A stretch of 64,000 nt of DNA from Halotia branconii CENA392. Its GTDB lineage: Bacteria; Cyanobacteriota; Cyanobacteriia; Cyanobacteriales; Nostocaceae. The notes beneath the pieces are model-generated. The model did no database searches. It was given only the letters and a program-made list of their open reading frames with translations, and was not told the DNA's origin. The stretch is taken from the NCBI RefSeq assembly GCF_029953635.1, contig NZ_CP124543.1, forward strand, positions 3,265,455 to 3,329,454, written 5' to 3'. Below are positions 44,486 to 53,209 of this stretch, piece after piece; the first letter of the stretch is position 1; every line of letters starts with the position of its first letter. Made by a program: the position numbers and the translations under genes.

Positions 44486-44653
44486 TTAACGTCCAGATCC
44501 CACAGTCTCTTTCTCAACTGGAAGTGAACGGAGTAACTCCCGAATTACATCGGTTGCTGCTCTTCCTGTAATTGCACAGTACTCTTCCAGTTTATTTCTT
44601 TCTTCTAATGTCAGATTTACGGTTAATCGTTTAACAGCCCATTTTTTATTCAT
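44486..44653 (-). CDS. Small ribbon-helix-helix-like protein, 55 residues
   Basis: A short gene with the ribosome site TTGAGGTAAATC just before its ATG at 44653. It begins MNKKWAVKRLTVNLTLEERN, continues with a KLEEYCAITGRAATDVIRELL helix pair and ends VGSGR. The beta strand VKRLTVNLT followed by two helices matches CopG/Arc-type ribbon-helix-helix DNA-binding proteins, used as antitoxin or plasmid-type repressors. It is a stand-alone gene with no toxin partner adjacent, convergent with the acidic hypothetical gene. Confidence 0.7.
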   Translation of the reverse strand: MNKKWAVKRLTVNLTLEERNKLEEYCAITGRAATDVIRELLRSLPVEKETVGSGR

Positions 44654-45250
44654 GATTTACCTCAATTGCAAGATGTTAATCTTTAATCTGGTAGAGAAGA
44701 ACTTGTCTGTGTTTGCAAGCCATTCTATTTAAGGTTTTAGATGGACTATACTTCAGTAGTTATTCTCTACACAATCAATAATCAACTAGCATCATATCAA
44801 ACTCTATAGAGTTTGTGATAGATTTATACACCAAGGAATGAAGATTTCTTAACATTATGATTAATTAGATAAAGATTCTATATAGAGATGTTGCCCAAAA
44901 TCCATTTAGAAAACAATATCTAAGTCTTTAATTAATAGTGTAACCTCAACAGATCAAGTGATTAATTGGGTGAAATAGGATATATGTGATCGCTGCTCCT
45001 GCATCTTGACTAAAATTTGCTTGTTAAGCCGTGAAAATTGGCAAATGAGGCTCAAAATTTACTTAGCTAAAATAAATGATCTGCGATCGCACAGTCAAGA
45101 TAAATATATTTAGTTAGGATACTGTAACTTACTTCTGTGTTCCCTATTCTCTATTCCTCTCCCGACAACTAAATTGGTATAGTTATGATTTTTACGTCAA
45201 ACGCGATTAAAATAAATACGCAACTCGCGCTTCGGTAGGAGTATCCAGCA
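44654..45250. other. Intergenic stretch without a gene
   Basis: About 600 bp of AT-rich DNA with one HIP1 site (TGCGATCGCA at 45082) and a CTATTCTCTATTCCTCTCCC pyrimidine tract at 45147. It probably contains the promoters of the small RHH gene and of the membrane protein at 45251. I see no open frame or RNA. Confidence 0.55.
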
Positions 45251-45913
45251 GTGCAGCCGGATTTAATAGGTTTGGAAATTAGCAAGGGGGAACTAAGACG
45301 TTTGACTGGGTTTGATCCAGATGACGTTTTTCGACCTTCTATTATGGGAAACCGTGAGAAGCGATTAGGATTTTTAATTAATGAAATGTTGGTAGCGTTG
45401 GCGCTAACTCCTATTATTGTTGGCTTTATTTATGCCTTTATAATTTTGCCAATAATTGGCTCTTCCATTAAATTAGGAATAATTTTATTAATTTTAGTCC
45501 CTATTGCTGTAGTAGTTGGGCGGCTTATATGGCGGCGTTTGACTTGTCCTCAAGCACTGACAATACTTTTAGATGAAGTCGATAAATATCATGAAGTCGT
45601 CCAAGCTATAGATATTAATGACCAACTGGCAACCTCTGGCCACTCTCAAAGCAGTATCAGCGATCGCGATCAAGTCATTGCTGCTTTACAGTTGATTAGA
45701 GAAAATTTAGTCCTAGCTTTGAAAAGTGAGCGAATTTTGCGAGACAATAAAAAGCTAATTGCTAATAACCAAGAGTTATTCGTGAATAATTTAGCCAATT
45801 TGCAAGCTTTACAAGTTAGTAATCAGGCGGGCGAATATGCTCAACTTCTCAATCAATCGCTGCAAATTGCCCTTGATGTGCAAGCAGAAATCAGAAAATT
45901 GCAAAAAGATTAA
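45251..45913 (+). CDS. Hypothetical membrane protein with coiled-coil tail
   Basis: A 220-residue protein with a GTG start at 45251 after a TAGGAG ribosome site. The first 45 residues are soluble (LEISKGELRRLTGFDPDDVF). Two membrane helices follow at about 47-67 and 73-93, then a long helical C-terminal region (about 105-220) rich in Leu, Gln and Asn that is probably a coiled coil (LILRDNKKLI-like repeats). The topology suggests a cytoplasmic anchor or scaffold. No named family is recognised. It is not part of an obvious operon. Confidence 0.65.
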   Translation: MQPDLIGLEISKGELRRLTGFDPDDVFRPSIMGNREKRLGFLINEMLVALALTPIIVGFIYAFIILPIIGSSIKLGIILLILVPIAVVVGRLIWRRLTCPQALTILLDEVDKYHEVVQAIDINDQLATSGHSQSSISDRDQVIAALQLIRENLVLALKSERILRDNKKLIANNQELFVNNLANLQALQVSNQAGEYAQLLNQSLQIALDVQAEIRKLQKD

Positions 45914-45939
45914 TTTTAACCACAAAAGCACTAAGACAA

Positions 45940-46310
45940 GGGCTGCCGTGTGGGCGAAGAGAAGTGCGGTAAGGCAGCGCGCGCGGTCTTGGGGGTTTCC
46001 CCCATGAGTGACTGCCGCACCCCTTGTGGGTCTTGGGCTTTGCCCCTTTGGGTACTCTTCGAGAACTCCTTCGGAGAACGGAAGTTTCAACTCGACGGGA
46101 AGCGGAGGCACTCCGTTGGTGAAGCAGCGCGGTCTTGGGGAGCCAGTCCGTTGCGGGGGTTCCCCCCGTTGAAGGAACTGGCGTGGTTTCCCCCATTAGC
46201 GACTGCTGAAAGGGTTTCCCGGCAGCCGCGGAAGTGCCGTCCAAGACTTGAACTTCCTCACCAAGTGGAGCAACTTCGGGGTTTCCCGACTTGTACGGAC
46301 TGCCCGTACA
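45940..46310. repeat. GC-rich cluster of palindromic repeats
   Basis: The composition jumps well above the surrounding DNA. Modules include GCGGTCTTGGGGG, GGGTTTCCCCC, CTTCGAGAACTCCTTCGGAG and AAGTGGAGCAACTTCGGGG. The last also occurs at about 36950, and ACGGGGGGAACCCCCGCAACGCG at 54359 is related. Several modules form hairpins. Open frames here are side effects of the composition. Confidence 0.75.
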
Positions 46311-46356
46311 AAGAAGGCTCTATATTGTATCTTGACAGGGCTATCTATTAAGTTAA

Positions 46357-47682
46357 ATGACTAATAAACCAAAAATAATTGTTCTGGATGATGATCCTAC
46401 AGGTTCTCAAACAGTCCACAGTTGCTTACTACTCATGCACTGGGATGTAGAGACTTTACGCACTGGGTTACGGGATGACTCACCGATTTTCTTTGTGCTG
46501 ACTAATACCAGAGCTATGCCTCCAGAGTCGGCTGCATCTGTAACTAAGGAAGTTTGTCAGAATTTGAAATTGGCATTAGCTGCTGAAGAAATCAGCGATT
46601 TTCTGATTGTCAGCCGTTCTGATTCTACTTTACGGGGTCATTATCCCATTGAAACTGATGCGATCGCTCAAGAATTAGGGTCATTTGATGCTCATTTTCT
46701 TGTCCCGGCATTTTTTGAAGGTGGACGCATTACTCGCGACAGTGTACATTATTTGCTCATCAACAATGTACCGACTCCAGTTCATGAAACGGAATTTGCT
46801 AAAGATTCAGTCTTTGGCTACCATCACAGCTACTTACCCCAGTATGTAGAAGAAAAAACTAAAGGGCGGATTCAAGCAGAATCTGTCACTAGATTTTTAC
46901 TTGCTGATATTCGTTGTGGTAGTCTAGAACGTTTATTGAAACTAACTGATAATCAGTGTGCTGTTGTGGATGGTGAAACTCAAGCGGATCTAAATTCCTT
47001 TGCATTAGACGTGCTAGCAGCAGCCAGTCAAGGTAAACGCTTTTTGTTTCGTAGTGCTGCCAGTATCTTAACGGCTTTAGCGGCTTTACCTCCCCAACCG
47101 ATTGCCGCAGAAGATATGGCAGCTTATGTGCGCCAAGGTAAACCTGGTGCAGTGATTGTTGGTTCCCACGTTAAAAAGACAACTCAACAGTTAGAAGCAC
47201 TGTTACAAGTAGAAGAAACTGTAGGAATTGAAGTTAATGTGGCTGAATTAGTTAATGAGACAAATCAATCTGCGAAGCTACTAAGCGATATATTGGAAAG
47301 TACTAAGGCAATACATAACGCTGGTAAAACACCAGTGATTTATACCAGTCGTCAGGAGCTGACTTTCAAGGACATCAAGACCAGATTGGATTTTGGAGTT
47401 AAGGTTTCAAGTTTGTTAATGGATATTGTGCAAGGTTTACCATCTGATATCGGATTTCTGATTAGTAAGGGTGGTATTACTTCCAACGATGTTTTAAGTA
47501 CTGGTCTTGATCTGACATCAGCTCGGTTACTTGGGCAAATTTTACCTGGTTGTTCAATGGTGATTACAAACTCAGACCATCCCCAGTTTCCTGATTTGCC
47601 AGTTGTGCTATTTCCTGGTAACGTTGGCGACACTGATGCTTTGGTGATAGTTTACAAAAGATTAACTAAATATACTAAGTGA
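46357..47682 (+). CDS. Four-carbon acid sugar kinase family protein (DUF1537/OtnK-like)
   Basis: A 441-residue kinase of the DUF1537 family, which phosphorylates four-carbon acid sugars such as threonate or erythronate. The N-terminal substrate domain opens KIIVLDDDPTGSQTVHSCLL and has SRSDSTLRGHYPIETDAI. The C-terminal nucleotide domain has AVIVGSHVKKTTQQLEAL, LISKGGITSNDVLST, TSARLLGQILPGC and VVLFPGNVGDTDAL. Bacterial relatives usually lie next to an aldolase, dehydrogenase and transporter; here it is alone, so the substrate is open. Start ATG 46357. It ends 76 bp before minC in the same direction. Confidence 0.88.
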   Translation: MTNKPKIIVLDDDPTGSQTVHSCLLLMHWDVETLRTGLRDDSPIFFVLTNTRAMPPESAASVTKEVCQNLKLALAAEEISDFLIVSRSDSTLRGHYPIETDAIAQELGSFDAHFLVPAFFEGGRITRDSVHYLLINNVPTPVHETEFAKDSVFGYHHSYLPQYVEEKTKGRIQAESVTRFLLADIRCGSLERLLKLTDNQCAVVDGETQADLNSFALDVLAAASQGKRFLFRSAASILTALAALPPQPIAAEDMAAYVRQGKPGAVIVGSHVKKTTQQLEALLQVEETVGIEVNVAELVNETNQSAKLLSDILESTKAIHNAGKTPVIYTSRQELTFKDIKTRLDFGVKVSSLLMDIVQGLPSDIGFLISKGGITSNDVLSTGLDLTSARLLGQILPGCSMVITNSDHPQFPDLPVVLFPGNVGDTDALVIVYKRLTKYTK

Positions 47683-47758
47683 GGTTGTTTTTGCATGATG
47701 CAACTAATCTAATATTAATAACTACTCGGTGTATCCCTCGTCTTTTGGTTGGTGCTGC

Positions 47759-48796
47759 ATGACTTCTGATTCTGCGATTCCTTATCTCAAGTCAAATTCT
47801 ACACTTCCTGATGCAGAGTCTATCTCTCATCTTTCGGATGTGGAGGTCAACTCTACCGTTTCTGATGCAGATTCTATTATTCCGGATGCAGAGCTTAAGT
47901 CTGTCATCCGTTATTTGAAGGCAAATTCTATATCTGATGATGCAGAATCTAATTCTGCAACTCCAGATATAGATACTGTTTCTGCGGATACAGAGCCAAA
48001 TCCGGGAATTTGGGATTTTAACTCCCCAACTTCAGTCATTCTTGAGAAGAAGGAAAAAAATAATATCCAAGTCCAGTTGAAAACTGAAGCGGAGCGATTA
48101 TTAGTAATTTTGCCTACAGAACTTCAAGTACCTGCCTCAGAAGTGACTTGGTCTGATATTTGGCAACAATTGAAGTTGCGTTTAAAAGCAAGCGATCGCC
48201 TGCGTATACCCAATACAATAGTGCATCTGATCGCACAAGACCGCCTATTAGATAGTAGACAACTGCAAGACTTCGCTGAGGCCTTTAGTGAAGTGCAACT
48301 CCAACTTAAATGCGTTGCTACTAGTCGTCGTCAAACTGCGATCGCAGCTGTAACATCTGGTTATTCTGTAGAACAATTACAGCCGGAAACGTCTCTCAGT
48401 TCTCAATTACAAGCAGTTCCCCAACCCCAAGCAGAAACTCTCTATCTAGAAACCACAGTCCGATCTGGGACAGAAATCCGTCATGCAGGTACAGTAATTA
48501 TCTTGGGAGATTTAAATCCAGGTGGCATCGTAGTTGCAGAAGGAGATATTCTAGTATGGGGTCGTCTACGCGGAATTGCTCATGCTGGTGCTGGAGGCAA
48601 TCGTGAGTGTCTAATTATGGCTGTGCAAATGGAACCAACCCAATTGCGGATCGCAGATACCGTAGCTAGAGCACCAGAAAAATCACCGATGCAACTTTCT
48701 CCTGAGGTGGCACATATAACGCCCCAGGGAATCCGCATCGCTAAAGCTATTGATTTTTCTAGAAATCAATTAACCAGGATAAATCAAGCTATATGA
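47759..48796 (+). CDS. minC: Septum site-determining protein MinC with repetitive N-terminal extension
   Basis: MinC inhibits FtsZ polymerisation away from midcell. ATG at 47759 starts MTSDSAIPYLKSN; a GTG 10 codons earlier is possible. The first 90 residues are a low-complexity acidic extension with degenerate SDAES/PDAE repeats. The MinC N-domain-like region follows (VQLKTEAERLLVILP, about residue 95 on). The C-domain is clear: LYLETTVRSGTEIRHAGTVI, LGDLNPGGIVVAEGDILVWG, RLRGIAHAGAGGNRECLI, the beta-helix that binds MinD and FtsZ. It is the first gene of the minCDE cluster, 181 bp before minD. Confidence 0.9.
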   Translation: MTSDSAIPYLKSNSTLPDAESISHLSDVEVNSTVSDADSIIPDAELKSVIRYLKANSISDDAESNSATPDIDTVSADTEPNPGIWDFNSPTSVILEKKEKNNIQVQLKTEAERLLVILPTELQVPASEVTWSDIWQQLKLRLKASDRLRIPNTIVHLIAQDRLLDSRQLQDFAEAFSEVQLQLKCVATSRRQTAIAAVTSGYSVEQLQPETSLSSQLQAVPQPQAETLYLETTVRSGTEIRHAGTVIILGDLNPGGIVVAEGDILVWGRLRGIAHAGAGGNRECLIMAVQMEPTQLRIADTVARAPEKSPMQLSPEVAHITPQGIRIAKAIDFSRNQLTRINQAI

Positions 48797-48977
48797 GTGT
48801 TTATTTAGAAGATGAAAAATAAAGGATGAAATAAAACAAATATTCACGCCTTAGTGTCGTCAAAGAGTTCAGATATTTCTTTATATTTGATACGATACTT
48901 CATACTTTATACTTCAATTTACAGACTTCAATTTACTGTTCTATATTTCCTGAACCTAATCGAGCGCATTTATTATT

Positions 48978-49784
48978 ATGACTCGCATTATTGTGATTAC
49001 CTCCGGCAAAGGAGGCGTGGGTAAAACTACAGTTTCAGCTAATCTGGGCATGGCTTTAGCCAAAATAGGGCGACAAATTGCCTTAGTTGATGCGGATTTT
49101 GGGCTGAGAAATTTGGATTTGCTGCTCGGACTAGAAAACCGTATCGTCTATACTGCGGTAGAAGTTCTGTCTAGAGAGTGCCGTTTAGAACAAGCTTTAG
49201 TGAAAGATAAACGGCAACCCAACCTTGTACTCTTGCCAGCAGCGCAAAATCGCTCTAAAGATGCAATCACGCCCGAACAGATGAGATTATTGGTGAATGC
49301 GCTAGCCCAAAAATATCAGTATGTAATCGTTGATAGCCCTGCTGGTATTGAAAATGGCTTTAAAAATGCTACCGCCCCAGCTAAAGAAGCCTTAATTGTT
49401 ACCACTCCTGAAATTTCTGCTGTGCGTGACGCTGACCGAGTAGTTGGTTTACTAGAAGCCCAAGGTATAAAACGTGTTCATTTAATAATTAACCGTATCA
49501 GACCCGCAATGGTGCGGGCAAATGATATGATGTCTGTGCAAGATGTTCAAGAACTTCTCGCAATCCCCTTAATTGGGGTAATCCCTGACGATGAGCGTGT
49601 TATTGTCTCTACTAATCGCGGTGAACCCTTGGTATTAGGAGAAACTCCCTCTTTGGCCGCTTTAGCTTTTGATAACATTGCTCGTAGATTGGAAGGAGAA
49701 ACGGTTGAATTTTTGGATTTTGACTCATCCCCAGAAAACATTTTCGCGCGTTTGCGAAAGTTGTTATGGACAAAGATTGTTTAA
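48978..49784 (+). CDS. minD: Septum site-determining ATPase MinD
   Basis: A 268-residue ParA/MinD-family ATPase that binds the membrane as an ATP dimer, recruits MinC and is released by MinE. The deviant Walker A motif is TSGKGGVGKTTVSANLG with signature Lys11 and catalytic Lys16. Walker B/switch motifs are LVDADFGLRNLDLLLGLENR and VIVDSPAGIENGF. The C-terminus (FARLRKLLWTKIV) is the amphipathic membrane-targeting helix. Complete and typical. It lies 36 bp before minE. Confidence 0.97.
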   Translation: MTRIIVITSGKGGVGKTTVSANLGMALAKIGRQIALVDADFGLRNLDLLLGLENRIVYTAVEVLSRECRLEQALVKDKRQPNLVLLPAAQNRSKDAITPEQMRLLVNALAQKYQYVIVDSPAGIENGFKNATAPAKEALIVTTPEISAVRDADRVVGLLEAQGIKRVHLIINRIRPAMVRANDMMSVQDVQELLAIPLIGVIPDDERVIVSTNRGEPLVLGETPSLAALAFDNIARRLEGETVEFLDFDSSPENIFARLRKLLWTKIV

Positions 49785-49820
49785 CTTATTTTCCAGTCTC
49801 CGCCCCAGACTTAATTGCTA

Positions 49821-50123
49821 ATGATTGAACTTCTAGAACGACTTTTTTCTCGCAGTCCTGACGACAGTCGCACTCAAGTTAAACGTCGCCTACAATTGGT
49901 GATAGCCCATGATCGCGCTGCCTTAGAACCTCAGACCTTAGAAAAAATGCGGCAAGAAATTTTAGAAATAGTCTGCCGCTACGTGGAAATTGAGACGACT
50001 GGCTTAGAATTTTCTTTAGAAAGCAATCAAAGAACAACCGCTTTGATTGCTAATTTGCCTATTCGTCGAGTCAAAGATACTACACCTGAAATACCTGAAT
50101 TAGAAAGAGAAAGCACTGACTAA
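49821..50123 (+). CDS. minE: Cell division topological specificity factor MinE
   Basis: A 100-residue MinE that stimulates MinD ATPase and sets up the Min gradient. It starts [20 protein letters not shown], with the membrane-sensing N-terminal helix and the anti-MinCD segment [17 protein letters not shown]. The dimerisation domain is [19 protein letters not shown] followed by [11 protein letters not shown] at 49821 is chosen over the TTG two codons earlier. Last gene of the min cluster. Confidence 0.95.
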   Translation: MIELLERLFSRSPDDSRTQVKRRLQLVIAHDRAALEPQTLEKMRQEILEIVCRYVEIETTGLEFSLESNQRTTALIANLPIRRVKDTTPEIPELERESTD

Positions 50124-50163
50124 GTAGCGTGTATTATTTCTTTAGTGTTTTCAAACTCGAAAA

Positions 50164-50283
50164 GTAGGTTGGAAAGCTGCTTCTGTCCAGGGGTTTTGCC
50201 CGTTGCAGAAAGTGGCGTTTAAACACAGCGCAACCCAATAAAACAATGCAAATGTTGGGTTTCCTTACGTCAACCCAACCTAC
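50164..50283. repeat. Dispersed repeat bounded by GTAGGTTGG / CCAACCTAC
   Basis: Inverted ends GTAGGTTGG at 50164 and CCAACCTAC ending 50283, with AACCCAA/TTGGGTT modules inside. It lies after minE. The style is common between cyanobacterial genes. It encodes no protein. Confidence 0.6.
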
Positions 50284-50447
50284 TAGTGCGTCTAGTATAA
50301 GTTTTTGGGTTGAGTCATCAATCATCAATCATGATTGAATGTTGGTTTTTCAATCTGATGAACCCAACATTTTCAGCTTGCTGCGCTACTACACTAAGTC
50401 TAGAAAAATTATCAGTGTATATTGGCGGTTCAAAATTCTGAACAGAA

Positions 50448-51644
50448 TTAATTTGTAGTAGACTTCGCAATTCCCCCTAGTTGTAACCCTGGTGGATAGC
50501 TACCTTCTTCTTTGATGCGCTTAATTTCTTCATCAGTGATTCGTAAGTTTAGCTTTTGTGCTAAACTTTGCACAATATCGCCACGATCAATTACACCAGC
50601 AACAGCCCCAGCAGGTGAAAGTACAGTGATGCGGGGTAACTGCTGATTTTCTAACTGATTGATTACCTCAGCTAAAGAAGTTGATTCAATCACAGTTGGT
50701 ATTTCTGTTAGAGGATGCACAATACTTTGTAGAGTTTGAGTTTCCCATTCACTTCTCTCTACTAAACGCAAATCATCAATAGCAACCATACCCCGATAAC
50801 GCCCATCAGAAGCAGCAAAATAAACCTCTGGGGCGGTGGTGTCTAATAAATAAGAATCGGCAAAAGAACGCAAAGTTTGATCAGCATCGACGACGCGAAA
50901 CTCACGAGTCATCGCATCTGCGGCTATCACTTTCATTAAGGTTTCTTGTAAAGTAGTTACGCGATCATAGCTGTTAGCATTACGAACGCCAAACCAACCT
51001 AACAACGCAATCCACAAACCTAGCACTAATTCCCTAGTGAAGAAATCTACAGCAAATCCTAAAGCGATCGCACTGTAACCTAAAATTTGCCCCGCCCTTG
51101 CTGCCCAGTGTACCGCTTGGAAACGATTGCCTGTGACTTGCCATAGTGCTGCTTTTAGCACTTGCCCCCCATCTAAAGGTAAGCCGGGAATTAAGTTAAA
51201 TAGCGCTAAAATCAAGTTGATTCTGGCTAAATCTCCAACCATCACACTGATAGGATTAATATCAGGAATGATAATAGTCGCCAGACTCAGTAAGAAAAAT
51301 AGACCAATACTTACTAAAGGCCCTGCGATCGCTACTTGAAATGCTTTGCCTGGAGTTTTAGATTCTTCTTCTATCGCAGCAATACCGCCAAACAAAAATA
51401 GGGTAATTGAGTTAACTTTAATGCCCTGCGATCGCGCTGCCAAACTATGACCTAATTCGTGTAATAATACAGAACCAAATAATAGCAGCGCCATTACTAT
51501 CCCAGCACTCCAGGCTGTAATATTCCCCCATTCTTGATAAGCTACACCAAAATTAAGAATTGCCAATCCTAAGATTACAAACCACAGAGGATCTAAAAAC
51601 AGCGGTATACCAAATAAAGATCCGATTCGCCAATTTGTTTGCAT
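50448..51644 (-). CDS. Site-2 protease family metalloprotease with CBS domains
   Basis: A 398-residue intramembrane M50-family protease. Zinc ligands are in LLHELGHSLAA (H62-E63-LG-H66) and the distal aspartate in LFNLIPGLPLDGGQVL near residue 160. About six membrane helices cover residues 15-230. The C-terminal 160 residues carry a CBS pair (ADAMTREFRVVDADQTLRSF, then IPTVIESTSLAEVINQLE), which usually senses adenosine nucleotides or other ligands and regulates the protease. Substrates may be anti-sigma factors or membrane regulators; none is linked here. The gene stands alone. Confidence 0.92.
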   Translation of the reverse strand: MQTNWRIGSLFGIPLFLDPLWFVILGLAILNFGVAYQEWGNITAWSAGIVMALLLFGSVLLHELGHSLAARSQGIKVNSITLFLFGGIAAIEEESKTPGKAFQVAIAGPLVSIGLFFLLSLATIIIPDINPISVMVGDLARINLILALFNLIPGLPLDGGQVLKAALWQVTGNRFQAVHWAARAGQILGYSAIALGFAVDFFTRELVLGLWIALLGWFGVRNANSYDRVTTLQETLMKVIAADAMTREFRVVDADQTLRSFADSYLLDTTAPEVYFAASDGRYRGMVAIDDLRLVERSEWETQTLQSIVHPLTEIPTVIESTSLAEVINQLENQQLPRITVLSPAGAVAGVIDRGDIVQSLAQKLNLRITDEEIKRIKEEGSYPPGLQLGGIAKSTTN

Positions 51645-51702
51645 TACTTATTATTGTCCTCAAACTAGTTATATTTTCACGTTCAATATTTCCAGCAGTT
51701 CC

Positions 51703-51831
51703 TATAGGACTCCTATTTGATTTTTGAACACGATTCAGTACATATCTATCCCTTCTTAACTGTTCCCTGTTTCCTGTTTCCTATTCCCTACCTACACAAA
51801 TAAATTCACCGAATCAAACCGGATTACTATA
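51703..51831. mobile_element. MITE-like element, copy 3, 129 bp
   Basis: Left TATAGGACTCCTATTTGATT, right the complement of TATAGTAATCCGGTTTGATT. It is the shortest and cleanest copy and defines the imperfect ends TATAGKAMTCC..TTTGATT. A half copy (the TATAGAACTCCTATTTGATT end) is at 56546-56571. Confidence 0.75.
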
Positions 51832-51858
51832 TTAATATTGTAAGTGTTAATTAATATC

Positions 51859-51975
51859 AGGACTTACGTAAAAACGGCTAAAAAGCTTAATTTATCGTAG
51901 ACTCAAAGCGGCTTGCCGGAGGCTACCGCCAAGACACCAAGAACGCCAAGAATTGGTAGAACGTGCGTAAGTCCT
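51859..51975. repeat. 117-bp element with AGGACTTACGTA / TGCGTAAGTCCT ends
   Basis: Same ends as the elements at 17163 and 20102 with a different interior (CCGCCAAGACACCAAGAACGCC). It lies between the site-2 protease and the metallo-beta-lactamase gene. Confidence 0.7.
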
Positions 51976-52072
51976 GAATACAAGTAATTTTTGGGTAACA
52001 CTATTATTGCGTGTACAGGCACTAGCACTTACCCAAACGGATTTACCAGCAAACATCATAAAATCAGCTTAA

Positions 52073-52954
52073 TTACGAATTACGAATCTGTTCCATCCAC
52101 TCAATACATTTGTGCATCTGTTGATGTACAACATCAGCACTAGCATGAAACCTCCGTCCATGACCCGGTAGTACCCATTCAAACGAGTAATCAGCCAATT
52201 TACGCATTGATTTAATCTGTTCTGTCCAGGAGTACCAACAAAAATCAGGGAATGCAGCCAGTTGATGCAAGTTTTTTGACCAAGCTAGATGATCGCCAGT
52301 AAACAGAAACTTATTTTTGTATAGTAAAACTGTGTGTCCTTTACTGTGACCGGGAACTGGAATAATTAACAAATCTGGACTCAGGACAAATACTTGCAAA
52401 TTAGTCAGTTGTATTTCTACATTTTGAGTACTCGCAGAAATATCATCAGCGTGGAGGATGCGCTGACAGTGAAAATGTTCAGCAAACTTTTGATGATCTG
52501 CCACATCATCTCTGTGAGTGAGATACATATATCGAATCCCGCCCATTTCTTCTAGACGCTTAACCAAAGGTGGCGTAAACTTGGGGGAATCAACTAAAAC
52601 ATTTCCTTCAGGAATTTGAATTACATAGCTAGCAGCGCCGTAAGATTTTTCAGAATGGTAGCCACAGTGGTAAACATTTTCATCTATTAAAATCGGAAAA
52701 CTTTGTTGAGCAACTTTGATATCTTGTGGCTTTTCAACTGTACCAATAGAACTAGTAGGACAAGCTAATAGAGCTTGGAGTGCTGCTAATCTTGCCGCCT
52801 CGTCTGTTGGCTGATGATGTACTGCCGACTGTTCACCAGCACGAGAAAACACTTCAGGAGTCATCCAGCGACAGGTATCACAGTCAATACAAGTGGTATC
52901 TACATAAAAATTGCCTTCGATATTTTCGGGGCGACGAAGATTTAAATGAGCCAT
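52073..52954 (-). CDS. MBL-fold metallohydrolase with N-terminal ferredoxin-like domain
   Basis: A 293-residue fusion. The N-terminal 75 residues form a small ferredoxin-like domain with CIDCDTC and a fourth cysteine in LLACPTSSIG, enough for one iron-sulphur cluster. The metallo-beta-lactamase domain follows, with YLTHRDDVADHQKFAEHF as the THxxDxxDH-type metal motif (histidine order slightly changed: HRDDVADH), PGHSKGHTVLLY and FTGDHLAWS. Related fusions are common in cyanobacteria and plants and may be redox or thiol-ester hydrolases; the substrate is unknown. No operon partner. Confidence 0.85.
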   Translation of the reverse strand: MAHLNLRRPENIEGNFYVDTTCIDCDTCRWMTPEVFSRAGEQSAVHHQPTDEAARLAALQALLACPTSSIGTVEKPQDIKVAQQSFPILIDENVYHCGYHSEKSYGAASYVIQIPEGNVLVDSPKFTPPLVKRLEEMGGIRYMYLTHRDDVADHQKFAEHFHCQRILHADDISASTQNVEIQLTNLQVFVLSPDLLIIPVPGHSKGHTVLLYKNKFLFTGDHLAWSKNLHQLAAFPDFCWYSWTEQIKSMRKLADYSFEWVLPGHGRRFHASADVVHQQMHKCIEWMEQIRNS

Positions 52955-53209
52955 ACTAAACCTCTCTTTGCTTAGCTAGTTGCTAGGCAGGTGATAAACT
53001 CCCATAAGACCACGCTAGCAAAAGCAACTACCGACTATAGATACCCCTAGACATAAAAACGTCAAAATTTCATCTATTTAACTCACAATCACAATCTTTG
53101 GTGAAGGTACACAGATGTACGTTCCTAGGACATGAAAATGACTATAAAAATAAAAAATCGCCAAAAACCTGATAAATATTCTTTATCAGCCTAAATTTCT
53201 CCTAATAAT

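Noticed and set aside
45950-46351. Open frames on both strands of 100-133 codons
   Set aside because: They are produced by the GC-rich palindromic repeats, and the amino acid patterns repeat with the DNA modules.
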